Shown here piece by piece: positions 46,494-55,596 of a DNA stretch of 64,000 nucleotides. Positions within the stretch are counted from its first letter, which is position 1. Each line of letters starts with the position of its first letter. Both the position numbers and the translations under genes were made by a program. Source of the stretch: Candidatus Manganitrophaceae bacterium (GTDB lineage Bacteria > Nitrospirota > Nitrospiria > SBBL01 > JAADHI01); contig DUAG01000047.1 in NCBI GenBank assembly GCA_012960925.1, positions 1 through 64,000 of the forward strand, given 5' to 3'. The notes beneath the pieces are model-generated. The model was not told where the DNA came from. It worked only from the letters and a program-made list of their open reading frames with translations, and made no database searches.

Positions 46494-46601
46494 CAGGGAT
46501 AAAACCATGAAAAGGGGGGGCAAGTCAAACCACCCTATCATTCATATAAATTATTTGATAAACTTATTTAAAAAGGTCAATATAATAGGAGATTTTTCAA
46601 T

Positions 46602-47144
46602 ATGAATGACCACTGGAATAAACACTTGGTTTTATTTTTGGTCTTGCTGTTTGGGCTGTCCCCTTTCAGCCTGACCCACGCGCAGGATGATGGCCCGGGG
46701 ACAAGCGTTCCCTCTCTCGGAAACCGCCATATCTCCTCGATCCGGGCGACTCATCCGCCCTACAACAGCAAGCCGCCGACTTCCGGGCCGCATACGCATA
46801 ATGTTGCCAAATGGGGGGTCTATCGGCAGCAGATTCCAAACGAGCTTCAGGTCCACAACCTTGAGGATGGCGGGGTCCTGATCCAGTATGATTGCAAAGA
46901 CTGCAAGGACCTGATCAAACAGATTGAGAAACTGGCATGGAGCTATCTCAAGAAAAGCAAAAAGGGAGGAGAAAGCAGTCGCTACGGACACCTGCTTGCA
47001 GCCCCCTATGCCGGATTGGAAACCCGCATCGCCTTGACGGCCTGGACAAGGATCGACAAGCTGGACGATTTTGATGAAGCACGCATTAAACGGTTTATTG
47101 AGGCGTATATCGGGGTGGATCACCATCCAAGCGGTGCGAAATAA
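46602..47144 (+). CDS. DUF3105 secreted protein
   Basis: A 180-residue protein with a signal peptide (about 8-27, ending THA-QD). The DUF3105 pattern is clear: YNSKPPTSGPHTHNVAKWGVY, then VHNLEDGGVLIQYDC and a CxxC pair (CKDC). The conserved His residues suggest metal binding, but no function is established. AGGAG lies 10 bases before the ATG. It is transcribed away from the znuA gene, and the 108-base gap may hold promoters for both. Confidence 0.8.
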   Translation: MNDHWNKHLVLFLVLLFGLSPFSLTHAQDDGPGTSVPSLGNRHISSIRATHPPYNSKPPTSGPHTHNVAKWGVYRQQIPNELQVHNLEDGGVLIQYDCKDCKDLIKQIEKLAWSYLKKSKKGGESSRYGHLLAAPYAGLETRIALTAWTRIDKLDDFDEARIKRFIEAYIGVDHHPSGAK

Positions 47145-47213
47145 ATCTGCATCGACTCTACAGATTTCGGGACGAAACAGACGCAACCCGCAATGAGTAA
47201 ACAGATACGCTCC

Positions 47214-47379
47214 TAGGAATCTGTCTGAGAAATAGGATCGTCGCGAGGTGAATGGAAAATAGAGCCAAGTTTGCGGGTGATTTGAGGCGAATAGCCCCGC
47301 TATTTAACGAAAATAACCTGAAAAATGGGCTTATTTACCATCACCGCAGTAGATCCTTTATTTCTCAGACAGGCTCCTA
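47214..47379. repeat. family C inverted-repeat element (C1)
   Basis: About 166 bp with ends TAGGAATCTGTCTGAGAAATA and TATTTCTCAGACAGGCTCCTA (reverse complement with one or two mismatches). The core has the family hairpin around GCGAATAGCCCCGCTATT. It overlaps the first 43 codons of the longest lnt reading frame. Confidence 0.88.
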
Positions 47380-48901
47380 TGGGCTTTCCGCCTTGTCGGG
47401 TTGCCTTCTCTGCTTGAGTTTTCCCCGCTGGGAGTTCTCTCTCCTCGCATGGGTCGCATTGATCCCTCTCTTTTTTGCCATCCTTGACCAGAGCGTTTCC
47501 AGGGCTTTTTTTCTGGGATGGATCACCGGGATCATCTTCTTTTCTGGATCTCTTTCCTGGATCTCGTTCACCCTGAACCAATACGGCGGCATTTCCCATG
47601 GAATAAGTCTTCTCCTGACCTTCTTCCTCCTCGCGTATCTCTCGGTCTATTTCGGCCTCTTTACGGCGCTACTCCGATACGTACCGGACAGGCGTCTCTC
47701 TGCCCTCTTCCTGGCTCCTGCCGCCTGGGCAACAACAGAGTTCATCCGGGGACAGCTTTTTACCGGATTTCCCTGGGCACTTCTTGGTTATTCACAATAT
47801 AGATTTCTCCCGGTGATTCAGATCGCCGATTTTGGAAGTGTCTACGCAGTCGGGTTTGTCCTCGTCCTCGTCAACTTCGCACTCTTCAAGATCCTCCATA
47901 TAGGATGGAAAGAAAAAAGGATCGCTGTTGCCCAGGTCACTACAGCCTTCGGCGTCCTTGCCTTTACACTCTTTTACGGTATGTTTCGCCTATCTCAGCC
48001 CATGGGAGACGGACCTTCCCTTTCCGTTTCAGTCGTCCAGGGAAACATTGACCAAGCTCAGAAATGGGATACACCATTCCGGGAGGAAACCTTCCAGACC
48101 TACAAACGCCTTTCCTTGATGAACCTTGAGGGAAAAAGCGCAACAAGACCTGAATTGGTGATCTGGCCAGAGGCGGCCCTCCCTTTCTTCTTTGAAGACG
48201 AGCCAGATTATCGAAGCGCGCTGCTGGACCTCTCCAGAAAAGGGAACTTCCACCTCCTCTTCGGAAGCCCGGCGTACAGTACCCTCCCCTCTGGGAGGAT
48301 CTCTTTGTCGAACAGCGCTTACCTGCTTTCACCGGAAAACCGCCTATTTTCCCGTTATGACAAGATGCATCTCGTCCCTTTCGGGGAATATGTCCCGCTC
48401 TCTTCCCTTCTTTCTTTTGTTAACAAAATGGTCGAGGGACTTGGTGATTTTGTCCCGGGCCGCGAGGCAAAGCTCATGGCGGTTGGAGAAACCCGGATCG
48501 GAACGGTCATCTGCTTCGAGGTTATTTTCCCGGAAATGGTCCGCCAATTTGTTAAAAAAGGGGCGGTCCTGATGACCACGATCACGAACGATGCGTGGTT
48601 CGGAAGATCTGCCGCCCCTTATCAGCACTTTTCGATGGTGGTCTTTCGGGCAATTGAAAACCGCGTTCCCTTCGCGCGGGCCGCAAACACCGGCATCTCA
48701 GGATTCATCGACGCGACCGGGAAGATTACACAGCAGTCCCCTCTTTTTGTTGAAACAAGCCTTTCCGAAGAACTTCTCCCCGGAAATCGCAGGACGCTTT
48801 ATACCCTGTATGGAGATTTTTTTGTGATGGCCTGTGCTATAATCACACTCATTTTTTGTATTTTTGAACAACGCAAAAGGAGAAAAGCCAATGCTCTATG
48901 A
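47252..48901 (+). CDS. lnt: apolipoprotein N-acyltransferase
   Basis: Inner-membrane enzyme that adds the third acyl chain to lipoproteins; its presence marks a diderm with a lipoprotein-sorting pathway. It has an N-terminal membrane domain (seven or eight segments), then a nitrilase fold with catalytic Glu in VIWPEAALPFF, Lys in MHLVPFGEYVP and Cys in TVICFEVIFPE. The longest frame starts in repeat C1, and its first 43 codons lie inside that repeat. Without them, from the TTG at 47393, the protein has 502 residues, the usual size. I report the long frame but think the short start more likely, though neither has a strong ribosome site. Its stop overlaps the prfB start. Confidence 0.92.
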   Translation: MENRAKFAGDLRRIAPLFNENNLKNGLIYHHRSRSFISQTGSYGLSALSGCLLCLSFPRWEFSLLAWVALIPLFFAILDQSVSRAFFLGWITGIIFFSGSLSWISFTLNQYGGISHGISLLLTFFLLAYLSVYFGLFTALLRYVPDRRLSALFLAPAAWATTEFIRGQLFTGFPWALLGYSQYRFLPVIQIADFGSVYAVGFVLVLVNFALFKILHIGWKEKRIAVAQVTTAFGVLAFTLFYGMFRLSQPMGDGPSLSVSVVQGNIDQAQKWDTPFREETFQTYKRLSLMNLEGKSATRPELVIWPEAALPFFFEDEPDYRSALLDLSRKGNFHLLFGSPAYSTLPSGRISLSNSAYLLSPENRLFSRYDKMHLVPFGEYVPLSSLLSFVNKMVEGLGDFVPGREAKLMAVGETRIGTVICFEVIFPEMVRQFVKKGAVLMTTITNDAWFGRSAAPYQHFSMVVFRAIENRVPFARAANTGISGFIDATGKITQQSPLFVETSLSEELLPGNRRTLYTLYGDFFVMACAIITLIFCIFEQRKRRKANAL

Positions 48902-49986
48902 ACTCCAGCAACAACTTGACGCCCTTCGATCTGAACTAGACCAACTCAGGGGGCATCTTTGACCTGGCCTCAATAGAGAATCAGATTAAGGAACTGGACG
49001 CAGCGGCTTCCGAGCCTGATTTTTGGAGTGATCCGGAGTCGGCACAAAAAAAGATCGCCCTCAAGGCAAGACTTGAAAAGGTCTCAAAGCAGTGGCACCA
49101 GATTGACGATAGTTGGGAAGAAACAGCCCTCCTGATTGAACTGAGCAAAGAGGAGAATGATGCCTCCGTTGAAAAAGAGATTGAAACAGCGATCGATGAC
49201 CTTCGCCGGAAGACGGACCGGCTCACAATAGAAACCCTCTTCAAGGGTCCCAAGGATCTCAATAATGCCATCGTCACGATTCATCCGGGCGCGGGGGGGA
49301 CCGAGTCGCAGGATTGGGCTCAGATGCTGATGCGGATGTATCTTCGCTGGAGCGAGAGAAAAGGGTACAGTGTAGAGACCTTCGATCTCCAGCCCGGGGA
49401 TGAAGCGGGGATAAAGAGTGTAACCTTTGCCGCAAAGGGGTCCTACGCCTATGGCTATTTCAAGGCGGAGGCAGGCGTCCATCGTCTTGTCCGCATCTCT
49501 CCCTTTGATGCCAACAAACGGCGGCATACCTCGTTTGCCTCCGTTTTTGTCTCTCCTGAAATTGAGGATGATCCGGATGTCGTCATCGATGAAAAAGACC
49601 TTCGCATCGATATCTACCGTGCAAGCGGGGCCGGGGGACAGCATGTCAACAAAACTTCTTCTGCGGTTCGCATTACACATCTTCCGAGCAAAATCGTAAC
49701 ACAATGCCAGAATGAGCGGTCTCAACTTCAAAACAAGGCGGTTGCCATGACGGTTTTGAAATCGCGCCTCTATGAGCTACAACAGGAAAAGAAGCAGGAG
49801 GACATGGCAAAAATAACAGGAGAGAAAAAAGAAATCGGATGGGGAAACCAAATTCGATCCTATGTCTTCCAGCCCTACCAGATGGTCAAAGACCATCGAA
49901 CCGGAATCGAAAAAGGAAACGTGACGTCCGTCATGGACGGTGACATCGACATCTTCGTAGAAGGCTACCTGAAAAGGCCAAAGTAG
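48891..49986 (+). CDS. prfB: peptide chain release factor 2 (programmed +1 frameshift)
   Basis: Terminates translation at UGA and UAA codons. The gene is read in two frames: codons 1-23 from the ATG at 48891 end in CTT TGA, then a +1 slip continues at GAC (48961) to the TAG at 49984-49986, giving 364 residues. The RF2 recognition tripeptide SPF (VRISPFDAN) and the catalytic GGQ (GAGGQHVNKT) are present. The 215-codon frame on the opposite strand is a shadow. The start codon overlaps the end of lnt, so the two are co-transcribed. Confidence 0.95.
48948..48963 (+). promoter_or_regulatory. prfB autoregulatory frameshift site
   Basis: The stretch AGG GGG CAT CTT TGA C is the classical RF2 recoding signal. 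A Shine-Dalgarno-like AGGGGG lies one codon before the slippery CTT, which is followed by the in-frame stop TGA and a C. The usual codon between them is TAT; here it is CAT. Low RF2 slows termination at this UGA and favours the shift, giving negative feedback. Confidence 0.95.
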
Positions 49987-50023
49987 AAAGATCGGGCAAG
50001 ATGTCTCAATGTCTTAGATTGGA

Positions 50024-50154
50024 ACTTAAGGGACACCGTCAAGTCTTCTGAAAGACAAGGCCAGAGGCCTTTTTGGGGATCGAGACGTACTTTTGTACGT
50101 TGAGGAGACAAAGAGGCCGATAACGCAGTATTTCAGGAGAATCGGCGGTTTATC
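50024..50154. repeat. family B palindromic element (B3)
   Basis: About 131 bp. Family core AAGTCTTCTGAAAGACAAGGCCAGAGGCC, central hairpin ACGTAC-TTTT-GTACGT, GGCCGATAACGCAGTATTTCAGG and closing CGGCGGTTTATC. It lacks the outer hairpins of B2 and B4. Its right end abuts the stop codon (TAG, 50154-50156) of the minus-strand kinase-like gene. Confidence 0.83.
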
Positions 50155-52790
50155 TATGAGCCTCGTTTTACTAGAGGAAGCTTGATCGATATCCTCGTCC
50201 CATGTCCCGGACTTGAATCAATAAAGAAGGTCCCGCCGGAGAGTTCCACGCGTTCCTTCATTCCCAGGATGCCGATGCCCCTCCGGGACATCGGAGGAGA
50301 GGCAAAATAACGCTTTACATTAAAGCCTCTTCCATCATCGGTCATATACAGATGTAAATGGATCTCTTTTTTCTCCAGAGAGATCACCACCGACTCTGCA
50401 TTGGCATGTCTGGAAACGTTGTTCATCGCTTCCTGTACAATGCGGTAAAGGAGGGTTTCAAGCCTGGCAGAAAATCTCTTTTTAGACCCTGAGAGCTGGA
50501 GATGTACTCCTATTCCAGTCTGTTTTGAAAACGTATCGGCCGTCCACTGAAGCGTCGCGATGAGCCCGGATTCATCAAGAATCGCAGGGCGTAAATCATG
50601 GGAGATTTTCTGAACCCCTTCGAGGGTTTTCCCGGTCTGCTCAATGATCTGGTCAAGACGGGCACGAAGTGCTTCTTCGGGGTTTCCAAGCTCTTTCTTC
50701 ATACATTCCAGTGTGTTTTTAATGTTTTTCATGTTTTTTCCCGACTCGTCTCTTAATTTTTTTGCGATACGTCGGCGTTCCTCTTCCTGGATATTCGCCA
50801 TCGCAAACGAGAGGGATTGTAACCGTTCCATATGTTTCTGCACGGCCTGGTGTATTACTGCATTTTCGAAGGCGTGCGCAATCTGGCCCGCCATACTCTC
50901 AATTCTTTCAACCTCCTCTTTAGAAAAATTCCGGAAGTAGCGCGTTTCATCGAGAAGAACAATACCGACCGTCCGTTCCTTCTTGATCAAGGGGATCGAA
51001 AAGAGTGAGCGCGATTTAAAGGTCTTGATCCACTTTTTACCGACCCGCGCGTCATGAGGAGCATTATCGACAACGATCGGATGCCGATCTCTCGCAGTAA
51101 GCGGGATGAGTGTATTCTCATTCATCTTATACTCGATCTTCCGAATGGCTTCACTACAATGGTCTGACCCGGCAACCCCCAGAAGAAGACTTCTTTTATC
51201 CTCTACTGAAAAGATGTAGCAGTTGCTGGCCCCGACCATCTGCTTAAGACTATTCGCAATCGAAGGAAGAAGTTGTTCCAGATGGAGGCTCTTCGCAATC
51301 GATTGTCCAACCTCATTGATAATCTTGAGGTCAGAAACCTGTTTTCCCATGTCAGCAAACATCTTTATGCTGTCAAGTGAGAAGGCAAAGGCATTTGCCG
51401 CCCGACCCAGGACGACGACATCATCTTTTGTAAAAATTCTGCTCCGGCTAAAAAGGCAAAGGATTCCCCAGGAACTTCCGGATAGCTTTATCGGAGTCCC
51501 CATGTAGGAACGAAGCCCCTCTTCTCCGACCAGCTTTTCTTTCAAGGGCGTTTTCGCTTCCTCCGCAACCATCAAGGTCGGCGCTTTCCGGATGATGACT
51601 TTTCCGATACCCGCATCTCCGACTTTTATTCCATGTTTCTCCAAGCGTTCCGCTGTCTCTTCCGAAATATGATGATGCGCTGCCAGAAAGAGTCGATGGC
51701 TTTTCTCCTCCAGTTTCAAGAGGTAGCCCCCATCCATATCCACGGAGGTGAGCATCTCTTCCAGTGCCCTCTGGAGGACCTCCTCCTCCTTTACACATTG
51801 GCTTAATATGGAAAGGGTCGATTCAACGATCCCATGCTCGATATTTTTACGGACAAGCTCCTTCTCCAAGGTCTGAATGCTTGTCGCATCCCGTCCGCTC
51901 AACTCAAATACAAGAGGATTTTTCCCCTTCTGTATCGATGTGAGCTCTACCGACAAGACCCCTTTCAAGGCACCCTTTTTTAAAACCTCCAGATCGAAGG
52001 ACACTTGGCTTTTCTTTCCTGATTTCAATCGCTTGACCTGATCGGAATAAGATGCCATTCCGTTGGGTGTCAGGAACCGGGAAAGGGGAAGATTTGAAAT
52101 ATTTTCCACCCCATACCCTAAATAATCTGAAAATGGGGAGTTTAATTCAAGGATACGACCATAACGATCAAGCGATACCTTGAGAAGCGGATCCTCTTCT
52201 TGTTCTTTTTGAACTTGTTCTTTTTGTTGTTTTTCTTTTCCGCGCATTCTCTGGAGGAGGAAAGGACAGATTAGATTTGAAATCAGGAGGAAGGTTTCTT
52301 GATCTGCCGGGGTCAGGGCATTCGGCCTTGAATAAGCAATCGAGAGCGAGCCAAACACTTTTTCTTCCGAACAAAGCGTCGCCCCCGCAAAGCTCTGGAC
52401 GCCCAATCCTCGGATGACCTGACCTACAAATTTGCGATCTTTTGAAATATCATCCGAAAAAAGACCCTGGGCTTCCTGAAGAACAATACTCGGAAGGGAT
52501 TGCCAGGCTCGAAGGATGGGACCATCCTCGCCAAAGCCTTTCGGCATCCCCTGGTGGGAAACAAGACGCCACTCTTCCCCCTTTTCTTCGCGTCCGAAGA
52601 GAAGGAGAAGGTCTGCTCCCATCGACGTTTTTATCTGATTTAAGAGGCGGTCAAGAAAATCGGAAGAAGGGTGTAGCGATTCCGCATGCTCCGAAAACAC
52701 CTGCAGAATCGGCTGAATCTTTTCGTATACGGCGGGACCTGAAAGCTTCGCCTCGTCTCGCCCTGAAGCGTACATCGGTTGATCGGACAT
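50154..52790 (-). CDS. GAF/PAS sensor protein with NarX-like kinase core lacking the phospho-acceptor His
   Basis: A large cytoplasmic sensor (about 878 residues from the ATG at 52790, which follows AGGGG; the frame opens at 52856). Domains in order: GAF (about 30-160), PAS (about 185-300), two more GAF domains (about 320-460 and 470-620), a HisKA_3-type dimerisation region (about 665-720) and a HATPase domain (about 760-875; EAMNNVSRHANA, DDGRGF, GIGILGMKER). The H-box, normally ELHDE in RRRIA-ELHDE, reads KKLRDES: Arg replaces the His (codon at 50751-50753). Autophosphorylation there is impossible, while ATP binding looks intact. No response regulator gene is adjacent. There is no membrane segment. 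Confidence 0.85.
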   Translation of the reverse strand: MSDQPMYASGRDEAKLSGPAVYEKIQPILQVFSEHAESLHPSSDFLDRLLNQIKTSMGADLLLLFGREEKGEEWRLVSHQGMPKGFGEDGPILRAWQSLPSIVLQEAQGLFSDDISKDRKFVGQVIRGLGVQSFAGATLCSEEKVFGSLSIAYSRPNALTPADQETFLLISNLICPFLLQRMRGKEKQQKEQVQKEQEEDPLLKVSLDRYGRILELNSPFSDYLGYGVENISNLPLSRFLTPNGMASYSDQVKRLKSGKKSQVSFDLEVLKKGALKGVLSVELTSIQKGKNPLVFELSGRDATSIQTLEKELVRKNIEHGIVESTLSILSQCVKEEEVLQRALEEMLTSVDMDGGYLLKLEEKSHRLFLAAHHHISEETAERLEKHGIKVGDAGIGKVIIRKAPTLMVAEEAKTPLKEKLVGEEGLRSYMGTPIKLSGSSWGILCLFSRSRIFTKDDVVVLGRAANAFAFSLDSIKMFADMGKQVSDLKIINEVGQSIAKSLHLEQLLPSIANSLKQMVGASNCYIFSVEDKRSLLLGVAGSDHCSEAIRKIEYKMNENTLIPLTARDRHPIVVDNAPHDARVGKKWIKTFKSRSLFSIPLIKKERTVGIVLLDETRYFRNFSKEEVERIESMAGQIAHAFENAVIHQAVQKHMERLQSLSFAMANIQEEERRRIAKKLRDESGKNMKNIKNTLECMKKELGNPEEALRARLDQIIEQTGKTLEGVQKISHDLRPAILDESGLIATLQWTADTFSKQTGIGVHLQLSGSKKRFSARLETLLYRIVQEAMNNVSRHANAESVVISLEKKEIHLHLYMTDDGRGFNVKRYFASPPMSRRGIGILGMKERVELSGGTFFIDSSPGHGTRISIKLPLVKRGS

Positions 52791-52862
52791 TATGAACCCC
52801 TGCATTCCATACCCCCTTCGATACCGTATACGGAGACAGGCCCCGCTTCGCCTCAAAGGGAT

Positions 52863-52890
52863 ACTGAAGCACCTTTCGGGTGCCCTTATG
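52863..52890 (-). other. hairpin in the leader of the kinase-like gene
   Basis: A short stem-loop (GCACC-CGAAA-GGTGC) lies about 80 bases upstream of the ATG at 52790 on the minus strand, followed by further self-complementary stretches such as CCGTATACGG. It resembles no riboswitch I know. The gap 52891-53088 shows no gene and probably holds divergent promoters. Confidence 0.3.
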
Positions 52891-53088
52891 GCAGGATAAA
52901 CGTATCAATTTGATGTTTAACATATAATACATTGGCGGTAACTGCCAATCTGGTATGCACACTACCACACCTTTGCGATAAAAGTCAAAATGACCCGGGT
53001 TCAAAGGTTCTGATTCACTAATCATGGAATTTTCATGGTTATTGATTTGAATTTGACTCTGTATCGGCAATTAAGTAGAATCACCCGT

Positions 53089-53223
53089 AACGCTTCAGCA
53101 CACCCATCTTTTCCTCCATGGCGGCGTTGCTGTGGTGCTCGAATCCTCGCGTAGTAACACTACGCTCCGGTTCTCCGTTCCTCGCGCCTTACCCCGAGAA
53201 AAATATGAGCATGCTGAAGCGTT
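53089..53223. repeat. family E inverted-repeat element
   Basis: About 135 bp. Ends AACGCTTCAGCA and TGCTGAAGCGTT are perfect complements, and the match continues imperfectly inwards (CAT-CTTTTCCTC against CAT-ATTTTTCTC). A central hairpin GCGTAG-TAACA-CTACGC is present. It overlaps the longest frame of the following gene. One copy in the window. Confidence 0.7.
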
Positions 53224-53261
53224 TTGGTCGCGCCATTGACTGGGAAGAACAGAGGCAGAAA

Positions 53262-54068
53262 TTGAAACCGAGAATATTCCTCATCATTGTCCTCTTCGCC
53301 CTGCTGGGGGCCTGTTTCAGCCGCCCGCCGGAGGGGATGGTCGCCATTCCGGCCGGAGAATTCATCATGGGGACCGATGAGGTAGATGAATCGAACTTTG
53401 CGGCAGAGCAAGGCATTGTCAAACCCTGGTTTGTCGACGAAGGCCCCTCCCACAAAATATTTCTTCCCCTTTACTATATCGACCAACATGAGGTGACGAA
53501 CGCGGAATATGCCGAATATGTCCTTGCCGAGAAAGTTGACCCTCCGCCCTACTGGGAAAAGGGACGCTACCCGCAAGGGGGTGATCACTTCCCCGTGGTC
53601 ATGGTCAGCTGGGGAGAGGCACAAGACTACTGTCGTTCAAAAGAGGGACACCTTCCGAGCGAAGCCGAATGGGAAAAAGCCGCGAGAGGGGTAGATGGAA
53701 GACCCTATCCCTGGGGAACGGAATTCGATATTCAAAAAGTGAATGTCGGGGGGTCGTCACAAGATCTCAAGCCCGTCGGGAGCTATGTTGCAGGAAAGAG
53801 CCCTTATGAGGTCTTTGACATGATCGGAAACGCGTGGGAATGGACCGCCGACTGGTATCAGCCTTACCCCGGAAGCAAGCACAAGAGCAAGGACTATGGA
53901 AGACGAATCAAGGTACTCCGGGGAAATTCCTGGTCGAGCATTGGACACTTTCCGGAAGAAATCCATAGCGAGCTGGTTAAACATCACTCCACGGTCACCT
54001 TTCGACTCTTTGCGCCCCCAGATGCAACCATTAACGACGTCGGCTTTCGATGCGTTCGACCCAGTTAA
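53262..54068 (+). CDS. formylglycine-generating-enzyme-like (SUMF1 fold) lipoprotein
   Basis: A protein of about 268 residues with the FGE-sulfatase fold: EGMVAIPAGEFIMGTDE, YYIDQHEVTNAEYAEYV, FPVVMVSWGEAQDYC, HLPSEAEWEKAARG, YPWG, VFDMIGNAWEWTADWY, VLRGNSW and the final VGFRCV. It begins with a lipoprotein signal (LLGAC lipobox at about residue 18). I chose the TTG at 53262: AGAGG lies 6 bases upstream and it starts directly at a normal signal peptide. The frame is open from an ATG at 53118, but those codons fall in repeat E. The two catalytic Cys of true FGE are not evident, so it is more likely a structural or binding member than a sulfatase activator. Confidence 0.83.
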   Translation: MKPRIFLIIVLFALLGACFSRPPEGMVAIPAGEFIMGTDEVDESNFAAEQGIVKPWFVDEGPSHKIFLPLYYIDQHEVTNAEYAEYVLAEKVDPPPYWEKGRYPQGGDHFPVVMVSWGEAQDYCRSKEGHLPSEAEWEKAARGVDGRPYPWGTEFDIQKVNVGGSSQDLKPVGSYVAGKSPYEVFDMIGNAWEWTADWYQPYPGSKHKSKDYGRRIKVLRGNSWSSIGHFPEEIHSELVKHHSTVTFRLFAPPDATINDVGFRCVRPS

Positions 54069-55594
54069 ATCACACCCGAACCGATTTTGATCGTTCCCCC
54101 ATTAAATCAAAGAGCAAATTGGAGTCGTTGAAGCACTGGCCCCTCCCACTTGTCAGAACAGTTCAAGCCCAGGGTCTTCATCCGGTCGACACTCTTCAAA
54201 AGGGAAGATGGGAAGAGGCTTTCTTTCTCCTTGATGGCTCCGCGGGGGGTTGGTTTGACGGCCGATACTCTCTTTTGGGGGGCTCCCCTTTTGCCCGCTT
54301 TCAAAGCAAGGGAGATTCCAGCCGCTTCACCACACTCCATCCCGAAAAAAAGGAGTCGACATCCTCCAATGAAAATCCCTTGCTTCACCTACAGCACTGG
54401 CTTGACCAATTTAGACCCAGAGTGGAAGCAGATCGCCCTTTTTCAGAAATCCCCTTTCTCGATGGAGGGGTCGTTGGCTTTTTTAGCTATGAACTCGTCC
54501 GGCAGTTTGAAACCCTCCCGCCGCCGGAAGCGGAAGATCCGGATCTCCCGGATATCGACCTCCTTTTCTTAAATCTATTCGTCATCTTCGATCATGCACA
54601 GGATTCTCTTCACGTGATATACAATCCGGCCCCAGAGATGATCCTAGGACAAACCCGTGAAAAAGTTTATCAGGAAGGCCGGGAGAAAATAGACAGGGTC
54701 TGTGAGGGTCTGGCCGGGCCGACACCACAGGACAAGCTTGAAGGCCCCACCTTCCCCTCACAGGGCAGAACGGGCTGTTCTCCGGAAAGATACATGGAGA
54801 TGGTCCGGCAAGCAAAGGCCTATATTTCGGCAGGCGACATTTTTCAGGCCAATCTCTCTCATTGCCTTAGTTTTCAGGACTCCCACACCTCCCTCTTAGA
54901 GGTATACAGACAACTCTGGAAGATTAATCCCTCCCCTTTTTCAGCCTACCTTGATCTGGGAATAATCCAGATCGCCTCAGGATCTCCGGAAAGACTGGTA
55001 CGGGTCAGGAAATCCCTCCATGGTGATATCGTCGAGACGCGGCCCATTGCAGGGACGCGGCCCCGAGGTCGGACCTCTCTTCAGGACCAACAAATGATCA
55101 AGGCGCTTTACGGCAGTGAAAAGGAACGGGCGGAACACTTGATGCTCATCGACCTGGCGCGGAACGATCTCGGAAAGATCTGCCGATATGGCTCGGTCAC
55201 TGTCGACACCATGATGACCCTGGAAAAATACTCCCATGTCTTTCATCTCGTTTCCAATATCACCGGGACTCTGGTTCCAGGAACCACGCCGCTTCAAGTC
55301 CTGAAAGCCCTTTTCCCGGGAGGCACCATTACAGGGGTCCCAAAAATCCGGTGTATGGAAATCATTGCAGAGTTGGAAAAACGCGCGAGAGGAATCTATA
55401 CCGGCGCGATCGGCTATATCGGATTTGGAGGAGAGATGGATCTGAACATTGCAATTCGTACCTGGGTGCGGACGAAAGATCAGATCTCCATGCAGGTCGG
55501 TGCGGGAATTGTCGCTGATTCCATTCCCGAACTGGAATATCAAGAAACGCTTCAGAAAGCAGCAGCCTTGATGAAGGCCTTAGGGACCAACTGA
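54050..55594 (+). CDS. pabB: aminodeoxychorismate synthase component I (PabB)
   Basis: Converts chorismate and ammonia to 4-amino-4-deoxychorismate for folate synthesis. The 514-residue protein has the anthranilate-synthase-I-type fold, with N-terminal FLLDGSAGGWFDGRYSLLGGSPF and the catalytic region AGDIFQANLS, PIAGTRPRG, DLARNDLGKI, GTITGVPKIRCMEII and GYIGFGGEMDLNIAIRT. The Ala in PIAGT occurs in TrpE and in many PabB proteins, so the motif alone does not decide. The LLES tryptophan-inhibition motif of TrpE is absent and the next gene is a PabC-like lyase, which favours PabB. The start overlaps the preceding gene by 19 bases. The glutaminase subunit (PabA) is not in the window. Confidence 0.9.
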   Translation: MRSTQLNHTRTDFDRSPIKSKSKLESLKHWPLPLVRTVQAQGLHPVDTLQKGRWEEAFFLLDGSAGGWFDGRYSLLGGSPFARFQSKGDSSRFTTLHPEKKESTSSNENPLLHLQHWLDQFRPRVEADRPFSEIPFLDGGVVGFFSYELVRQFETLPPPEAEDPDLPDIDLLFLNLFVIFDHAQDSLHVIYNPAPEMILGQTREKVYQEGREKIDRVCEGLAGPTPQDKLEGPTFPSQGRTGCSPERYMEMVRQAKAYISAGDIFQANLSHCLSFQDSHTSLLEVYRQLWKINPSPFSAYLDLGIIQIASGSPERLVRVRKSLHGDIVETRPIAGTRPRGRTSLQDQQMIKALYGSEKERAEHLMLIDLARNDLGKICRYGSVTVDTMMTLEKYSHVFHLVSNITGTLVPGTTPLQVLKALFPGGTITGVPKIRCMEIIAELEKRARGIYTGAIGYIGFGGEMDLNIAIRTWVRTKDQISMQVGAGIVADSIPELEYQETLQKAAALMKALGTN

Positions 55595-55596
55595 CG

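Noticed and set aside
49084-49731. 215-codon open frame antisense to prfB
   Set aside because: No recognisable domain, and the opposite strand is the well-conserved RF2 gene.
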